DNA from: Pseudoalteromonas sp. S16_S37
GTDB taxonomy: Bacteria > Pseudomonadota > Gammaproteobacteria > Enterobacterales > Alteromonadaceae
DNA: 64,000 nucleotides
Assembly: GCF_014694405.1 (NCBI RefSeq)
Contig: NZ_JAAUWV010000005.1
Location: forward strand, 1-64,000
Reading direction: 5' to 3'
In this document: positions 46,334-56,511 of the stretch, one piece after another
How the letters are laid out: each line of letters begins with the position of its first letter
Numbering within the stretch: the first letter of the stretch is position 1
The notes under the pieces: model-generated
What the model was told of the DNA's origin: nothing
What the model saw: the letters and a program-made list of their open reading frames with translations, nothing else
The model's database searches: none
Position numbers and translations under genes: made by a program

Positions 46334-49300
46334 CATTGCTACCGCTTTTATATATTTGTTCGGTATCAGCCTTAACACATAAACTGGCGAGCCCCTCGCA
46401 GTGGTTAGAACACAGCAATGGAGAAGTATTGCTGAGCCCTAGCTCGGGCGCAGTAACGTTACAAGCATATGAGCAAAAACAGCTATACCTCAGTGCCCAC
46501 AGCACACTGACGTTAGCGCCATTTAACCCACAATCGATAAAACTATGGCAAGCGTTCACGTTGCATAGTCAGGTCAATATGTTGCCAAGCCAATTGCGCT
46601 GCGAGCAGCAAAGCTGTGAAGTGCTGGCTCATGCTGACAACCGCATTATCATCATTGAAAATCAAAGTGCCTCTGAGCAAGATTTAAAGCTGTGGCAGCA
46701 TCAATATCAACCGCATCCAGATCCATATCAGAGCCAACTACCACTGCCATTAGATAAAGTGACTTTATATCACTCACATCAATATGAAGACTATTACCAC
46801 TTGCCCGCAGGCCAACACATTTCTATCCCTATTCTGCAAGCCGCAAAACTGAAAATCTCGGTTAAAAACCATCTCGACGACGCTAATGAGCATAACAAAG
46901 TCTATGTATATGAAAATCAACAAGCGGTGAGCATATTGCCTTTGAGTAATATCCAAGCAACCGAGTATCAGCAGCAGAATGTCAGTATTACCCACAACGA
47001 CTATATTGCAGTCAGTGAAAACAGCCTGCTTACGCTAAAAAGTTACGGTAATGCCTTAATTAAAATAGAGCATGCAGAGCGCGCATTTTTAGACCACGAC
47101 AGCGGCGAAAAACAACAAGACTCACTGCAAAACCCGTATTGGACCAATAATTTAGACTTTTTACTTGATGATATTTACCGCCATCAAGGCAGACATGCTT
47201 TAGCCGCTAAACAACCACCAGTAACACCGCTAACTAGGAAACGCCACCAGCAACTTATTAACATGGTTACGCAACAACGCTTTTTGTTGCCACGCGCCAC
47301 ATCAAACAACCTAGTTTCAAATTACATATTAACACCTATCACACATGGACTGAGAGACGTAAATGGGCACATCTACCAAATGCATACAGAGCAAAGGCTG
47401 CATACCCACACGCTTAAAAACGAATTGCAATTTGATATAAGCGCAAACGCTACAACCGAGCCAATCGTCACTCTTTTTATTCAGGCAGCTGATGAAGGCA
47501 AGATGACAGCAACTTTAGGCGAGCAAATATTTACCATTTTATTTAGCGCAAGCGACAGCACACAGCGAATTGAGCTCAGTAATATTGATCGCTCAGATTC
47601 GCTGACGCTAACTTTGCCAAACGGACAACAGGCGGTTGAAGTGGCGGTGCAAATTCCTGAATTAGCATCTGTGGTGCATGATGAACTGCTTTATATGCAA
47701 CCAAAAAAATTAGCAGACAAATCAAGAACCATAAGCGCACTACTACAAGGCCACTCTTCACAAATTGCCAAGGATTATATTGATTCATTACCTACTTTTA
47801 GTGCAAACAAGGCGGTTGAACTTCAGCAGACATACCATGAACAAGCTTTGTCATTGGCGCAAATAAAAGCGATAGTGGATACTAAGCCAAATGAAACATT
47901 AATCACCTTAAAGTTACTCACTGCCAGCTCATACGAAGATATCCGTTTCGCGGCTTGGAAAATGCGCATAGATGCTTTAGACAAACTAGACCAGCAAGCA
48001 CATAGCCTGCGCTACTTAGAAGGATTACTAAAACAAGGCAATCCACAGTTAGCCAAATATTCGGCCAACGCATTACTCAAGCGTTATAAAGACACTAATT
48101 CTCAGTACAAATTGCAAGGACTGTGCGCGTATATGGCTGCGCTATTGAGCGAGTGTAATTCACTGATTCCCACGTTATATGAAGCGCAAAACAAGCGATA
48201 TCTTGCGCTATGGCAGGGTCATGATAACCAACATTCTTTGTCATCCAACAAAGAATTGTACGGTGCACTGAACTACCAAGCGCTGAGCGATGACAAAGCA
48301 AGTGCGCCACCTGCTATCACATTCAGTCACTTTGGTTATGAGCAGCTCACTTCAGCAAGCACACAATATCAAGCGTTTAAGCTTAATCCCAGTCAATTAC
48401 TCACCATCTCCACATCGCAAGATACAACACTACACATTAATGCCCGAGGTATCGCCAGCAATGAGACACAGCGTCAGACAAATTGGCTCACGCTAGTTGG
48501 TAACAAACAACAATACATACTGCCGATTTTTACTGATATTGCAGCAAACACCTTTAACAATGCTCAGCAAGCCCTGTCTGTCGCACAAAGTGGATATATT
48601 CATTTAAATGCAAATGAGTCGATCAGTATTAGTAGTGATAACGTAAGCTACATTAGGGTTTCGGAAGCGTCACAAAACCAACAAAGCGTCGCTGACAACG
48701 GAATAACACCATACCTCAGTCATCCCTCATTCAAAACAGTGCTCAGTGATAAAGCACAAAGTGGCAAAACTCTTTTAAATAACGCGCTCTATAGATTAGA
48801 CACTCAAGCCATGAGTGATGAGGATTACATCGCTTTGTTTGGCCTTTTTAACAGCGACTCTTTAACACCTGATGAAGCCACTTTATTCAAGCGAATTAAG
48901 CAATTTGGTCATTGGCAGCTCATCGATGAATATACTGACTATCTGGGCACCCAATTGCTTGTGTTGCAAAGTCCCTTGCAATTAAGCCAAGCGGAGCAAA
49001 TTACTAGGCACACCTCGCAAGTTGCCGAACTACCGGGCTTGCAGATACGTCCATACCAGTCGTTTACGCTCGATATAAGCCAATTTCAAGCACTAAAACA
49101 TAAACTTCGTATTGCGTTTTCTCCTGCCGAATTGGGTGCAGATCAGAGCGCCAACATTACCCTGACATTCAATCAGCAACAGCGCGAATACACAGTGCAA
49201 AGCACAGCAACTATAGAGCACGTTTTTACAGACAAAGAAATTCAACAAGGCCTTGTAAGCGTGTCTTGGCAGCAGCCATTTGTATCTCAGATGGTTAGTG

Positions 49301-50568
49301 TGCAGCTTTTCGAACACAGCCAACAGCAATGGCAAAGCATACCGTTGACGCCAAAACTACGTTTTTATTTAGCCAATGAGCAGCAGCCTGTGCGAGTAAA
49401 ATTAGAAAACGATGCTTTGATAAAAATTGAATATATAAAAGATGATAAACGTGAACAAGTAGAGCGCCTTTACCCTGCAGGTACTAACGCCCTATTCATT
49501 GAAAATGCACAGTTGCTGCATGCCTTTCGATGGCAGTTTAAGTCTCATAATCGAAAAGTGCCTGTTTTTACTCAAAACAAGCCCAAATACATAGCGGCTG
49601 AACAACAAAAACCACTATCCTTTACCAATGCTCAATTGCAAGGCCCCTCTCTTTATACCACGCCCAGCGCAATACATTATGAAGGCTTTGTTAATCACAG
49701 CCAGCTTTCGTCTAACGACTTCGATGAACAAATAAAACAGCAAAACGTAACAGATATCGGTGCATGGCTGCGATTTAAAACACAAAACAGCTGGTACAAA
49801 TTCGGCGTTAGTAAACAACTCAATGATACTTACTACTCAATTTATCAGCTAAGTGGTCGTATTGATTGGTTGTCTGACGATAATGATTGGTTTGCCACTG
49901 CTGAGCTACAAGGCTATTGGCAGCCAAAATCAACCGCTCTTTCCAGTCGCGTATCAACCAAGTTAACGGCGACAGTGGGCCACAGATGGCAGCTTAACAA
50001 TCAACATCGTCATCAATGGTGGTGGCAACCGCACTACTTTGACAGTAGCGCTCAATCTAGTGAACTGACTTTAGCCAAATTAAATCCTGATATATTAAGC
50101 CAATACAAAGACAATCATCGTCACGGCTGGCGCACAGGTTATCAATACTGGTATCAAAACCATGTTGATCAGCAACTGAGTGTCAGAGCGCAACTAGCCA
50201 GTAACCAAAATTGGCGAACGATTGACAATACACGCCTTACCTTTACAGCACGCCAGTTTTATCAAGGCCATATTTTTGAAGGGCAGCTTGTTGGCAGATA
50301 TGCATTTAACGATGACCACCGGCGCCAGTCGCAATGGCAGTATTTATCCCGTTTAAAATGGCAAAAGCAATTTGCCATTAATCATAATTTAGCCGCTTCT
50401 CTTGCTCTGAGCTGGGAGCAAAATTGGCGTGACAACCAACATAGCATCGCGTTGCAACTGAGCATAGGCAATACGCTTGGTACAGGCTTTACGCCATTTA
50501 GCTACGCAGAGCAACCTTTCAAAACATTGTCAGAGCTTGAACTGATGCAGCAGGTGATTCATGAATAA
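46312..50568 (+). CDS. giant envelope protein, probable outer-membrane barrel
   Basis: A 1418-aa protein with signal peptide (about 1-20, CSVSAL). Two beta-domains (about 159-255 and 685-786) resemble one in the 757-aa neighbour. Between them a helical solenoid (about 470-620, LITLKLLTASSYEDIRFAAW and repeats). The last ~300 residues are dense in alternating aromatic strands with turns (WLRFKTQNSWYKFGV, FATAELQGYWQ, HQWWWQPHYF), as in outer-membrane barrels; the C-terminus (QQVIHE) is not the usual aromatic. Solenoid plus barrel recalls exopolysaccharide exporters (PgaA, BcsC, PelB), suggesting an exit pore. No homology asserted. Confidence 0.6.
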   Translation: MLALRLITLLPLLYICSVSALTHKLASPSQWLEHSNGEVLLSPSSGAVTLQAYEQKQLYLSAHSTLTLAPFNPQSIKLWQAFTLHSQVNMLPSQLRCEQQSCEVLAHADNRIIIIENQSASEQDLKLWQHQYQPHPDPYQSQLPLPLDKVTLYHSHQYEDYYHLPAGQHISIPILQAAKLKISVKNHLDDANEHNKVYVYENQQAVSILPLSNIQATEYQQQNVSITHNDYIAVSENSLLTLKSYGNALIKIEHAERAFLDHDSGEKQQDSLQNPYWTNNLDFLLDDIYRHQGRHALAAKQPPVTPLTRKRHQQLINMVTQQRFLLPRATSNNLVSNYILTPITHGLRDVNGHIYQMHTEQRLHTHTLKNELQFDISANATTEPIVTLFIQAADEGKMTATLGEQIFTILFSASDSTQRIELSNIDRSDSLTLTLPNGQQAVEVAVQIPELASVVHDELLYMQPKKLADKSRTISALLQGHSSQIAKDYIDSLPTFSANKAVELQQTYHEQALSLAQIKAIVDTKPNETLITLKLLTASSYEDIRFAAWKMRIDALDKLDQQAHSLRYLEGLLKQGNPQLAKYSANALLKRYKDTNSQYKLQGLCAYMAALLSECNSLIPTLYEAQNKRYLALWQGHDNQHSLSSNKELYGALNYQALSDDKASAPPAITFSHFGYEQLTSASTQYQAFKLNPSQLLTISTSQDTTLHINARGIASNETQRQTNWLTLVGNKQQYILPIFTDIAANTFNNAQQALSVAQSGYIHLNANESISISSDNVSYIRVSEASQNQQSVADNGITPYLSHPSFKTVLSDKAQSGKTLLNNALYRLDTQAMSDEDYIALFGLFNSDSLTPDEATLFKRIKQFGHWQLIDEYTDYLGTQLLVLQSPLQLSQAEQITRHTSQVAELPGLQIRPYQSFTLDISQFQALKHKLRIAFSPAELGADQSANITLTFNQQQREYTVQSTATIEHVFTDKEIQQGLVSVSWQQPFVSQMVSVQLFEHSQQQWQSIPLTPKLRFYLANEQQPVRVKLENDALIKIEYIKDDKREQVERLYPAGTNALFIENAQLLHAFRWQFKSHNRKVPVFTQNKPKYIAAEQQKPLSFTNAQLQGPSLYTTPSAIHYEGFVNHSQLSSNDFDEQIKQQNVTDIGAWLRFKTQNSWYKFGVSKQLNDTYYSIYQLSGRIDWLSDDNDWFATAELQGYWQPKSTALSSRVSTKLTATVGHRWQLNNQHRHQWWWQPHYFDSSAQSSELTLAKLNPDILSQYKDNHRHGWRTGYQYWYQNHVDQQLSVRAQLASNQNWRTIDNTRLTFTARQFYQGHIFEGQLVGRYAFNDDHRRQSQWQYLSRLKWQKQFAINHNLAASLALSWEQNWRDNQHSIALQLSIGNTLGTGFTPFSYAEQPFKTLSELELMQQVIHE

Positions 50569-53500
50569 ACAGCAACTAAAAGAACATTTACAAGGCCTGC
50601 TATTTGCTAACACCGAACGGTTTTGGATAAACCTGTACCACCATAAATATCAGCAGCTGCTTGATGAGTTGAGTGAGTGGCCACTGCTGATGAATAAACC
50701 AGAAACAGAAGCTTTATCCCCTTGGTTGTTGTTGCATTCTATTAGCTTTATCCGCCACAAAATCGAGCAGCAGCAAGAAGAGATCTCCGAGCTGCGCAAT
50801 GCATACCAGCTTTTTGTTACTCGATTATCAAAAAGTGAAGTTGATTATGAAAAGCAACAACATATTTTAAATTATGCTGAAACGCTCGGCGCCACAGATA
50901 AGCAGCTCAAAGCAGACAAAGCCGCTTTTGCTCGCTGGTTTGATGAAGGTGCTATGCGTGATAGATATCGCAGCAAGGTGGCAGAAATAGAGCAAAGTAT
51001 TAAATTCTTAATTGCGCGATTAGGCACGCTGAGTAAAAGCTATCTGGCTATTAACCACACTCAGTTAGAGCAAACTTGGCGCGCCCTTGACTTACAACCT
51101 TTCTTTTTGAGCCTGTTAGAGCAAAATCAAACCGCCTTTATTCGCCATAGCATTATCCGCGCACTCGTTAATCAGGTTGCCCTTATTCAAGAGCATAACA
51201 TTGACACCCAACTCAGTTCTGAGCTTATTGCGCGCTTAGTTGAATTATTAGATGACCAGCAAACACCTTATACCGCCATCATTGATATTCTTGAGATTTT
51301 AATTCACCAGCGCCCGACTTTTGTACGTGGCCACATGTGGGCAGCGTTATTTGCTGATGAACAGCAAATTGATAATAACCAATTGTTTATTCTAGCTGCA
51401 CTGCCAAGGGTTATAACCCAACAACAGCATTTAACAGCAAAGGATATTACCTTATTAGAGCAGCTGTCACAGCATGACTACCCGCGAGTAAGGCAAGCAC
51501 TCATAGAGCAAACCGCCAGACTCCCTGAAGAAATAGCCAGAACAATCATTTTAACCCGCTTTGCAAACGAGCAAGTTGACGCGGTGCGATTTACACTCAT
51601 AAAACAACTTACTGCCGAGCGCTATTGCGAAGATTTATTCGCCTTCGAGCTTTGGCAGCAAACCCTATTCGGTCAATATACTTTACCAATCAAACGTATA
51701 GCACTAGAACAAAGTGCTAGGATCATGCTAAATATGCAGCTCAACCACGACTCAGAACACGCCGTGTATGAGCGCTTTATTAACGCGCTCAATACAGCGC
51801 TTATGCAAACAGAGTCAATTGCAATTAAACGCTATATCACTCGCACCAGAGAGCAGCTTACGAGTTTTTATAACCAAGCATTGATTGCTGATATCAATAC
51901 GCAACTGAATCATGGCGATACGGTGGAGCTTTCGCAAAACCAAACGGATCAGCATACTTTGGGGCGCGCCTTAAGCTTTTTGGCTCAAAAACGCGTTGGC
52001 TTTAATGGCAAGCTATCTAGAGGCAAGTGGCATATTCGCGAAGGCTACAATATAGCAAGACGACTTTGGCGTGTAATTCATGAGTTGCGCCATAGCAGTA
52101 CCGACAAACGCCAAGGGTTTAGTCACACAACAGCAAGAAAACCCAGTGCACAACTGCATGTTCCAAGCTGTAGTGTGGCAGAAATAAGCGAAACCAATGT
52201 CCCCGGAGAGCCGCTATATCATTTGCAAGAACACAGCGCCCGCGCCTATTTGCCGCTACTAGATTACATGCTATCAATATTGAGCCAAGACCAACTTGCA
52301 AGTCCGGTTTTTAGTTATTCGCCAGACGGCATTTTAGAGATAACTAAACCTGCGTCATTAACTCGCAGATTTTATGCCTACTGGTATATTAGCCTGCACT
52401 TTCAACAGCTAGACAATCTAAGAAAAGGTGGCCAGTTTGAGCAACAAAAATATCTTGATGAACTGGTAAAGCTTGGTTTTAAAATGCAATTTAAAGCTTA
52501 TGGTAATGTGCTTAATTGTGCGTTTCCTGTTGAGCCGGGGATTGAGAGTCTATTCTCTCACTTGCGCCTTGCGCCAAGTGTTTTAGCAATTTGGTCGAGC
52601 TTTAAAGAATACGCTTACTCTGTTTATCAAAATACCCTCTCGCAACTGGTCTTTTTTGTGCTGAGCTTTAGCGCCTACTTTTGGGGCCGACATTTATATA
52701 TCAGCCGTAAAATCATTCGCAATCGCCAAGCTATTGCTGTGAGTATAGGCGGCTGGGGCACACGCGGAAAATCAGGCACAGAGCGCTTAAAAGCGGCATT
52801 ATTCAGTGCTTTAGCGCTTCGCTGCATAACCAAAACGACTGGCTGTGAAGCCATGATGATTTATTGCAAAATTTCTGGTGAGCAATATGAAGTCCCCATT
52901 TTTAGGCCTTTCAATAAAGCAACCATTTGGGAGCAAAGTGATGTTTTGGAATTTGCAAAATCCGTTAATGCTGATGTGTTCTTATGGGAGTGTATGGGGC
53001 TGACTCCTCGCTATGTAAAAATTTTACGCCGCTGGATGAAAGACAACTTTGTAACCATTACCAATGCTTACCCTGATCATGAAGACATTCTTGGCCCTAG
53101 CGGCGTTGATGTTGCCAGAGAAATGTCAGCGTTCGTTGGTGAAGACACTCAAGTATTTACCAGCGAACAAACTATGACTCCGGTTTTGGAAAGCGCAGCC
53201 AAAGAAAAAAACTCAACATTAATCCAAGTGCATTGGGGGGATGGTTTTCAAATTACGCCAGAAATAAGAGCGTTATACCCATATGATGAGCATCCAGACA
53301 ACATCGCCCTCGTATGTAAAATGGCGCAATATATCGGTATAAATAAAGATTTTGTATTCAAGGCAACCGCTGAACGTATCGTGCCCGATATTGGTGTGCT
53401 CCAACACTTTTTTGCCGCGCAAGTTGGCGAACTGACACAATCTTTTGTCAACAGTATGTCTGCCAATGAGCGTTTGGCAACGATTGAGAATTGGCAGCGT

Positions 53501-54631
53501 TTAGAGCTTTTTAAAATGAGTGAACAACCGCATGTGCAAACTATAGCACTGATTAATAATCGTGAAGATAGAGTTGCGCGCTCGAAAGTGTTTGCCAATA
53601 TTATGGCCGAAGACTTGTGTTTTGATTATATCGTGGTGGTCGGCACCAATGTTGGTGGTTTTGCCAGCTACCTCAAAGCAGCCGTAAAGCAACGGATTGA
53701 AAAAGCTATCGAAAATAACGACAAAACATCCATCCTCGATTTTATTACCCAAATAAAACTCAATGACGATATAGCGTCTTTGCTGGCTGCAATCAATGTC
53801 TCGTTACAAGCATGCCCTTTAACTGCGGCACAACTAAGCTCATATGAGGAGTTTAAGCAAGCGCTCAACAATAACCATGATTTATGTGAGCGCCAAAAGA
53901 GCATATTATTAAAACGTTACGCAAACTGGCAAAAAGGGCAAACAATCATCGCCATCGATGATTTAACTGCACATGCAAACAACATATTGCAAACTTGTCT
54001 AAGCCTACTCAATAGTAAAATAGTGCTCGTTGAAGATGCCCATATTAGCAGCAACGCCCTAACCCAAACAATTGCCCAATGTGGCTGTAAAAATCAGCAT
54101 CAGCTGGTTGTTGGAATGCAAAATATTAAAGATGTTGGCATAAACTATGTGCAAAGCTGGCAGCAATGGCAAAAAACCAAAAAAGTCTGTGAGCAGTTAC
54201 TTAACCCAAAAATCAATAGCACTGAATTTAGACAAGCCCTAAATTTGTTAGCACATCAGAGCAACTTTAATATTCTGGAAGTGAGCTTAATAAAGCAAAC
54301 GGCCGATGCATTATTAAAAGTAACACATGCGCAAAGTGAGTTAAGCCAAGCAGAATTACAAATTTTACTCACTAAACTGGCAGACAGTAGCCCTGAAAAG
54401 CTCACTCACAAGACACAAAAAGCAGAAGGCCCAGTGAAACAATTTATCTATCAAGTCATTGAGTCTTTTTTAGAAGCAGGGGCCGCAGTTAAAAGAAAAA
54501 AACTGGCTCAGCAAGTTTATAAAGATATTGCCACACAACACATCACCATTGAACGTGCGACAGATGTACTTTCAAAACTAAGCCAAAGCCAAAAGTCAGG
54601 CTGGCTGATAGCAAGGAACAAAAAGCCCTAG
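50561..54631 (+). CDS. pgsB: PgsB/CapB-type amide ligase with giant extensions
   Basis: A 1356-aa protein. Residues 1-680 are alpha-helical with HEAT-like repeats (for example RQALIEQTARLPEEIARTII). A membrane helix (about 690-712) precedes a Mur-ligase-like PgsB/CapB domain: P-loop GTRGKSGTERLK (G733-S738 core), KTTGCEAMMIY, VFLWECMGLTPRY, NAYPDHEDILGPSG and the late INNREDRVARS, all with counterparts in Bacillus PgsB. PgsB (about 390 aa) joins glutamates through the gamma-carboxyl using ATP. The C-terminal ~300 residues are partly insertion, partly helical tail. Overlaps the previous gene by eight bases; last gene of the cluster. Substrate is inferred from family. Confidence 0.8.
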   Translation: MNKQQLKEHLQGLLFANTERFWINLYHHKYQQLLDELSEWPLLMNKPETEALSPWLLLHSISFIRHKIEQQQEEISELRNAYQLFVTRLSKSEVDYEKQQHILNYAETLGATDKQLKADKAAFARWFDEGAMRDRYRSKVAEIEQSIKFLIARLGTLSKSYLAINHTQLEQTWRALDLQPFFLSLLEQNQTAFIRHSIIRALVNQVALIQEHNIDTQLSSELIARLVELLDDQQTPYTAIIDILEILIHQRPTFVRGHMWAALFADEQQIDNNQLFILAALPRVITQQQHLTAKDITLLEQLSQHDYPRVRQALIEQTARLPEEIARTIILTRFANEQVDAVRFTLIKQLTAERYCEDLFAFELWQQTLFGQYTLPIKRIALEQSARIMLNMQLNHDSEHAVYERFINALNTALMQTESIAIKRYITRTREQLTSFYNQALIADINTQLNHGDTVELSQNQTDQHTLGRALSFLAQKRVGFNGKLSRGKWHIREGYNIARRLWRVIHELRHSSTDKRQGFSHTTARKPSAQLHVPSCSVAEISETNVPGEPLYHLQEHSARAYLPLLDYMLSILSQDQLASPVFSYSPDGILEITKPASLTRRFYAYWYISLHFQQLDNLRKGGQFEQQKYLDELVKLGFKMQFKAYGNVLNCAFPVEPGIESLFSHLRLAPSVLAIWSSFKEYAYSVYQNTLSQLVFFVLSFSAYFWGRHLYISRKIIRNRQAIAVSIGGWGTRGKSGTERLKAALFSALALRCITKTTGCEAMMIYCKISGEQYEVPIFRPFNKATIWEQSDVLEFAKSVNADVFLWECMGLTPRYVKILRRWMKDNFVTITNAYPDHEDILGPSGVDVAREMSAFVGEDTQVFTSEQTMTPVLESAAKEKNSTLIQVHWGDGFQITPEIRALYPYDEHPDNIALVCKMAQYIGINKDFVFKATAERIVPDIGVLQHFFAAQVGELTQSFVNSMSANERLATIENWQRLELFKMSEQPHVQTIALINNREDRVARSKVFANIMAEDLCFDYIVVVGTNVGGFASYLKAAVKQRIEKAIENNDKTSILDFITQIKLNDDIASLLAAINVSLQACPLTAAQLSSYEEFKQALNNNHDLCERQKSILLKRYANWQKGQTIIAIDDLTAHANNILQTCLSLLNSKIVLVEDAHISSNALTQTIAQCGCKNQHQLVVGMQNIKDVGINYVQSWQQWQKTKKVCEQLLNPKINSTEFRQALNLLAHQSNFNILEVSLIKQTADALLKVTHAQSELSQAELQILLTKLADSSPEKLTHKTQKAEGPVKQFIYQVIESFLEAGAAVKRKKLAQQVYKDIATQHITIERATDVLSKLSQSQKSGWLIARNKKP

Positions 54632-54979
54632 CCAGAATGTGCTGCTATATTTCAAAAGTATTTTAAGCAAGCCCCAGAGCATTAATAAATAAAGAAATAT
54701 CCACCAGAAAAAAGTAAAAAAAACAACAAAGGAATATATTATAAAATATACTTAAATCACCTTTTTTTAACATTTTATACCTTCGTTGGTAGCTAACTAC
54801 TTCCCCAAACGTTTTCATATGGGTATACTGACGCACTTTAGATGCATAGTTAGTCGCTGTTTAAGCGCTCAATAGTGCGTAATTACTTACTTTGGCCACC
54901 CGTTCAAATTACATAACTATTTGCACGTAATGATTATTATAAGGCCTCACAACACATTTGATTTAATTAGGAAGTACAT
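54632..54979 (+). other. intergenic region before the peptide transporter
   Basis: AT-rich, 348 bases, no gene. TATACT at 54824-54829 region could be a -10, but no convincing -35 accompanies it. No clear intrinsic terminator follows the PGA-like cluster. Confidence 0.4.
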
Positions 54980-56413
54980 ATGAGTTCATTACCTAATTCA
55001 GGAGAGTTTTTAGGTCATCCTAAGGGTTTATTCCTGTTGTTCGGCACAGAGATGTGGGAAAGATTTGGCTACTATGGCATGCGCGCCATTTTAGTTTTGT
55101 ACCTAGTTGCTATGACACAAGATGGTGGTTTTGGCTGGTCTAATGCCGATGCACTTAGCCTTTATGGTACATTCACCATGGCTGTTTACTTGACTCCACT
55201 ATTTGGTGGCTGGTTAGCAGACAACGTTCTAGGTCAGCGAAAAGCGATTATCATTGGTGGTATTTTAATGGCCGCTGGTCATTTTATCATGGGTGTACCG
55301 CATGCTGTGGTTGCTGGCATGGAAGAAAACGTATTTTACTTAGGTTTAACCCTGCTGTGTTTGGGCAACGGTTTATTTAAGCCTAATATCTCAACTATGG
55401 TTGGCGACCTTTACCAAGAAGGTGACAAACGTCGTGACGGTGCCTTTACCATTTTCTACATGGGTATCAACTTAGGTGGTGCACTCGGACCTCTAGCTGC
55501 AGGTGGTATCGCAGCACTAATTAACTGGCAAGCAGGCTTTATCGTCGCCGGTATTGGTATGATTATCTCAGTTGTAATGCAATTGGTTTTGAGCAAAAAG
55601 TATCTAGGTGACATCGGTGTTGTGCCTGCTGCTAAGTTATCAGCTGCTCAGTCAAGTACAGGTAAAAAAGAGCCTCTCACTAAAGTTGAAAAAGACCGCA
55701 TTAAAGTTATTTTCACGATGAGTGTATTCAGTATCATTTTCTGGATGGGCTTTGAGCAAGCCGGTGGTCTCATGAATATTTTCGCTAATGACTACACTGA
55801 CCGCATGCTAATGGGCTTTGAAGTTCCGGCTTCTTGGTTCCAATCTCTAAACTCTATTTTCATTATCATCTTTGCTCCACTTGTAGCATTGATCTGGTTA
55901 AAGCTAGATAAGCGTGAGCCAAACTCTCCAATAAAGTTTGCTATCGCGTTGGTATTCTTAGCACTTGGCTTTTTAACTATGATGCTTGCATTGGTTACTG
56001 AAGGTTCAGGTGAAGGCTCAATGCAAATCAGCATGATGTGGCTAGTTTTGTTTTACCTTTTCCACACACTTGGTGAGCTATGTTTATCACCTATCGGCTT
56101 ATCAATGGTAAGTAAACTTGCACCACTTCGTCTTGCTTCTTTACTGATGGGTATTTGGTTCCTGTGTACCGCGATTGCGAATAAGATTGCAGGTGTTGTA
56201 GGTTCATTCATTGGCGAAGGTCATGAAGCAGTTAACAATGCTATGGGTATCTTTATCGGCCTAGGCGCAACAGCCTTGCTATCAGCTACAGCGATGTATT
56301 TATTAAGCGATAAGCTGGTTGATTGGATGCATGGTGCAGAAGGTCCAAGTGAGCCACACACACAAGAGCATATTTTGGCTGAAGAGCTAGAGGTTGCTGC
56401 TGTAAAACAGTAA
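54980..56413 (+). CDS. POT family proton-dependent oligopeptide transporter
   Basis: A 477-aa, ~14-helix transporter of di- and tripeptides. The POT motif EMWERFGYYGMRA gives the E-x-x-E-R proton-coupling site in helix 1; GGWLADNVLGQRKAIIIGG and the second signature FTIFYMGINLGGALGPLAAGG follow; FHTLGELCLSPIGLSMVSKLAP is the C-terminal POT segment. Inner-membrane. Single gene with its own terminator; not coupled to the preceding cluster. Substrate range not predictable. Confidence 0.95.
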   Translation: MSSLPNSGEFLGHPKGLFLLFGTEMWERFGYYGMRAILVLYLVAMTQDGGFGWSNADALSLYGTFTMAVYLTPLFGGWLADNVLGQRKAIIIGGILMAAGHFIMGVPHAVVAGMEENVFYLGLTLLCLGNGLFKPNISTMVGDLYQEGDKRRDGAFTIFYMGINLGGALGPLAAGGIAALINWQAGFIVAGIGMIISVVMQLVLSKKYLGDIGVVPAAKLSAAQSSTGKKEPLTKVEKDRIKVIFTMSVFSIIFWMGFEQAGGLMNIFANDYTDRMLMGFEVPASWFQSLNSIFIIIFAPLVALIWLKLDKREPNSPIKFAIALVFLALGFLTMMLALVTEGSGEGSMQISMMWLVLFYLFHTLGELCLSPIGLSMVSKLAPLRLASLLMGIWFLCTAIANKIAGVVGSFIGEGHEAVNNAMGIFIGLGATALLSATAMYLLSDKLVDWMHGAEGPSEPHTQEHILAEELEVAAVKQ

Positions 56414-56434
56414 TTTCCTTGCTCAATATTTGAT

Positions 56435-56466
56435 AAAAACCGCATGCCTTGGCATGCGGTTTTTTT
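56435..56466 (+). terminator. terminator of the peptide transporter gene
   Basis: AAAAACCGCATGCC paired with GGCATGCGGTTTTT (56435-56448 and 56451-56464) and a run of T; the central TT forces a four-base loop. 22 bases after the stop codon. Confidence 0.9.
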
Positions 56467-56493
56467 GTATTTAATCGTCTGTCACTACTCGAT

Positions 56494-56511
56494 TGTAAAT
56501 TAATATTTACA
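56494..56511 (+). promoter_or_regulatory. perfect TyrR/PhhR box upstream of hpd
   Basis: TGTAAA-TTAATA-TTTACA is an exact match to TGTAAA-N6-TTTACA; the arms extend to TTGTAAAT/ATTTACAA. It lies 359 bases before hpd, after the upstream terminator, so it can only serve hpd or act at a distance. Confidence 0.75.
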
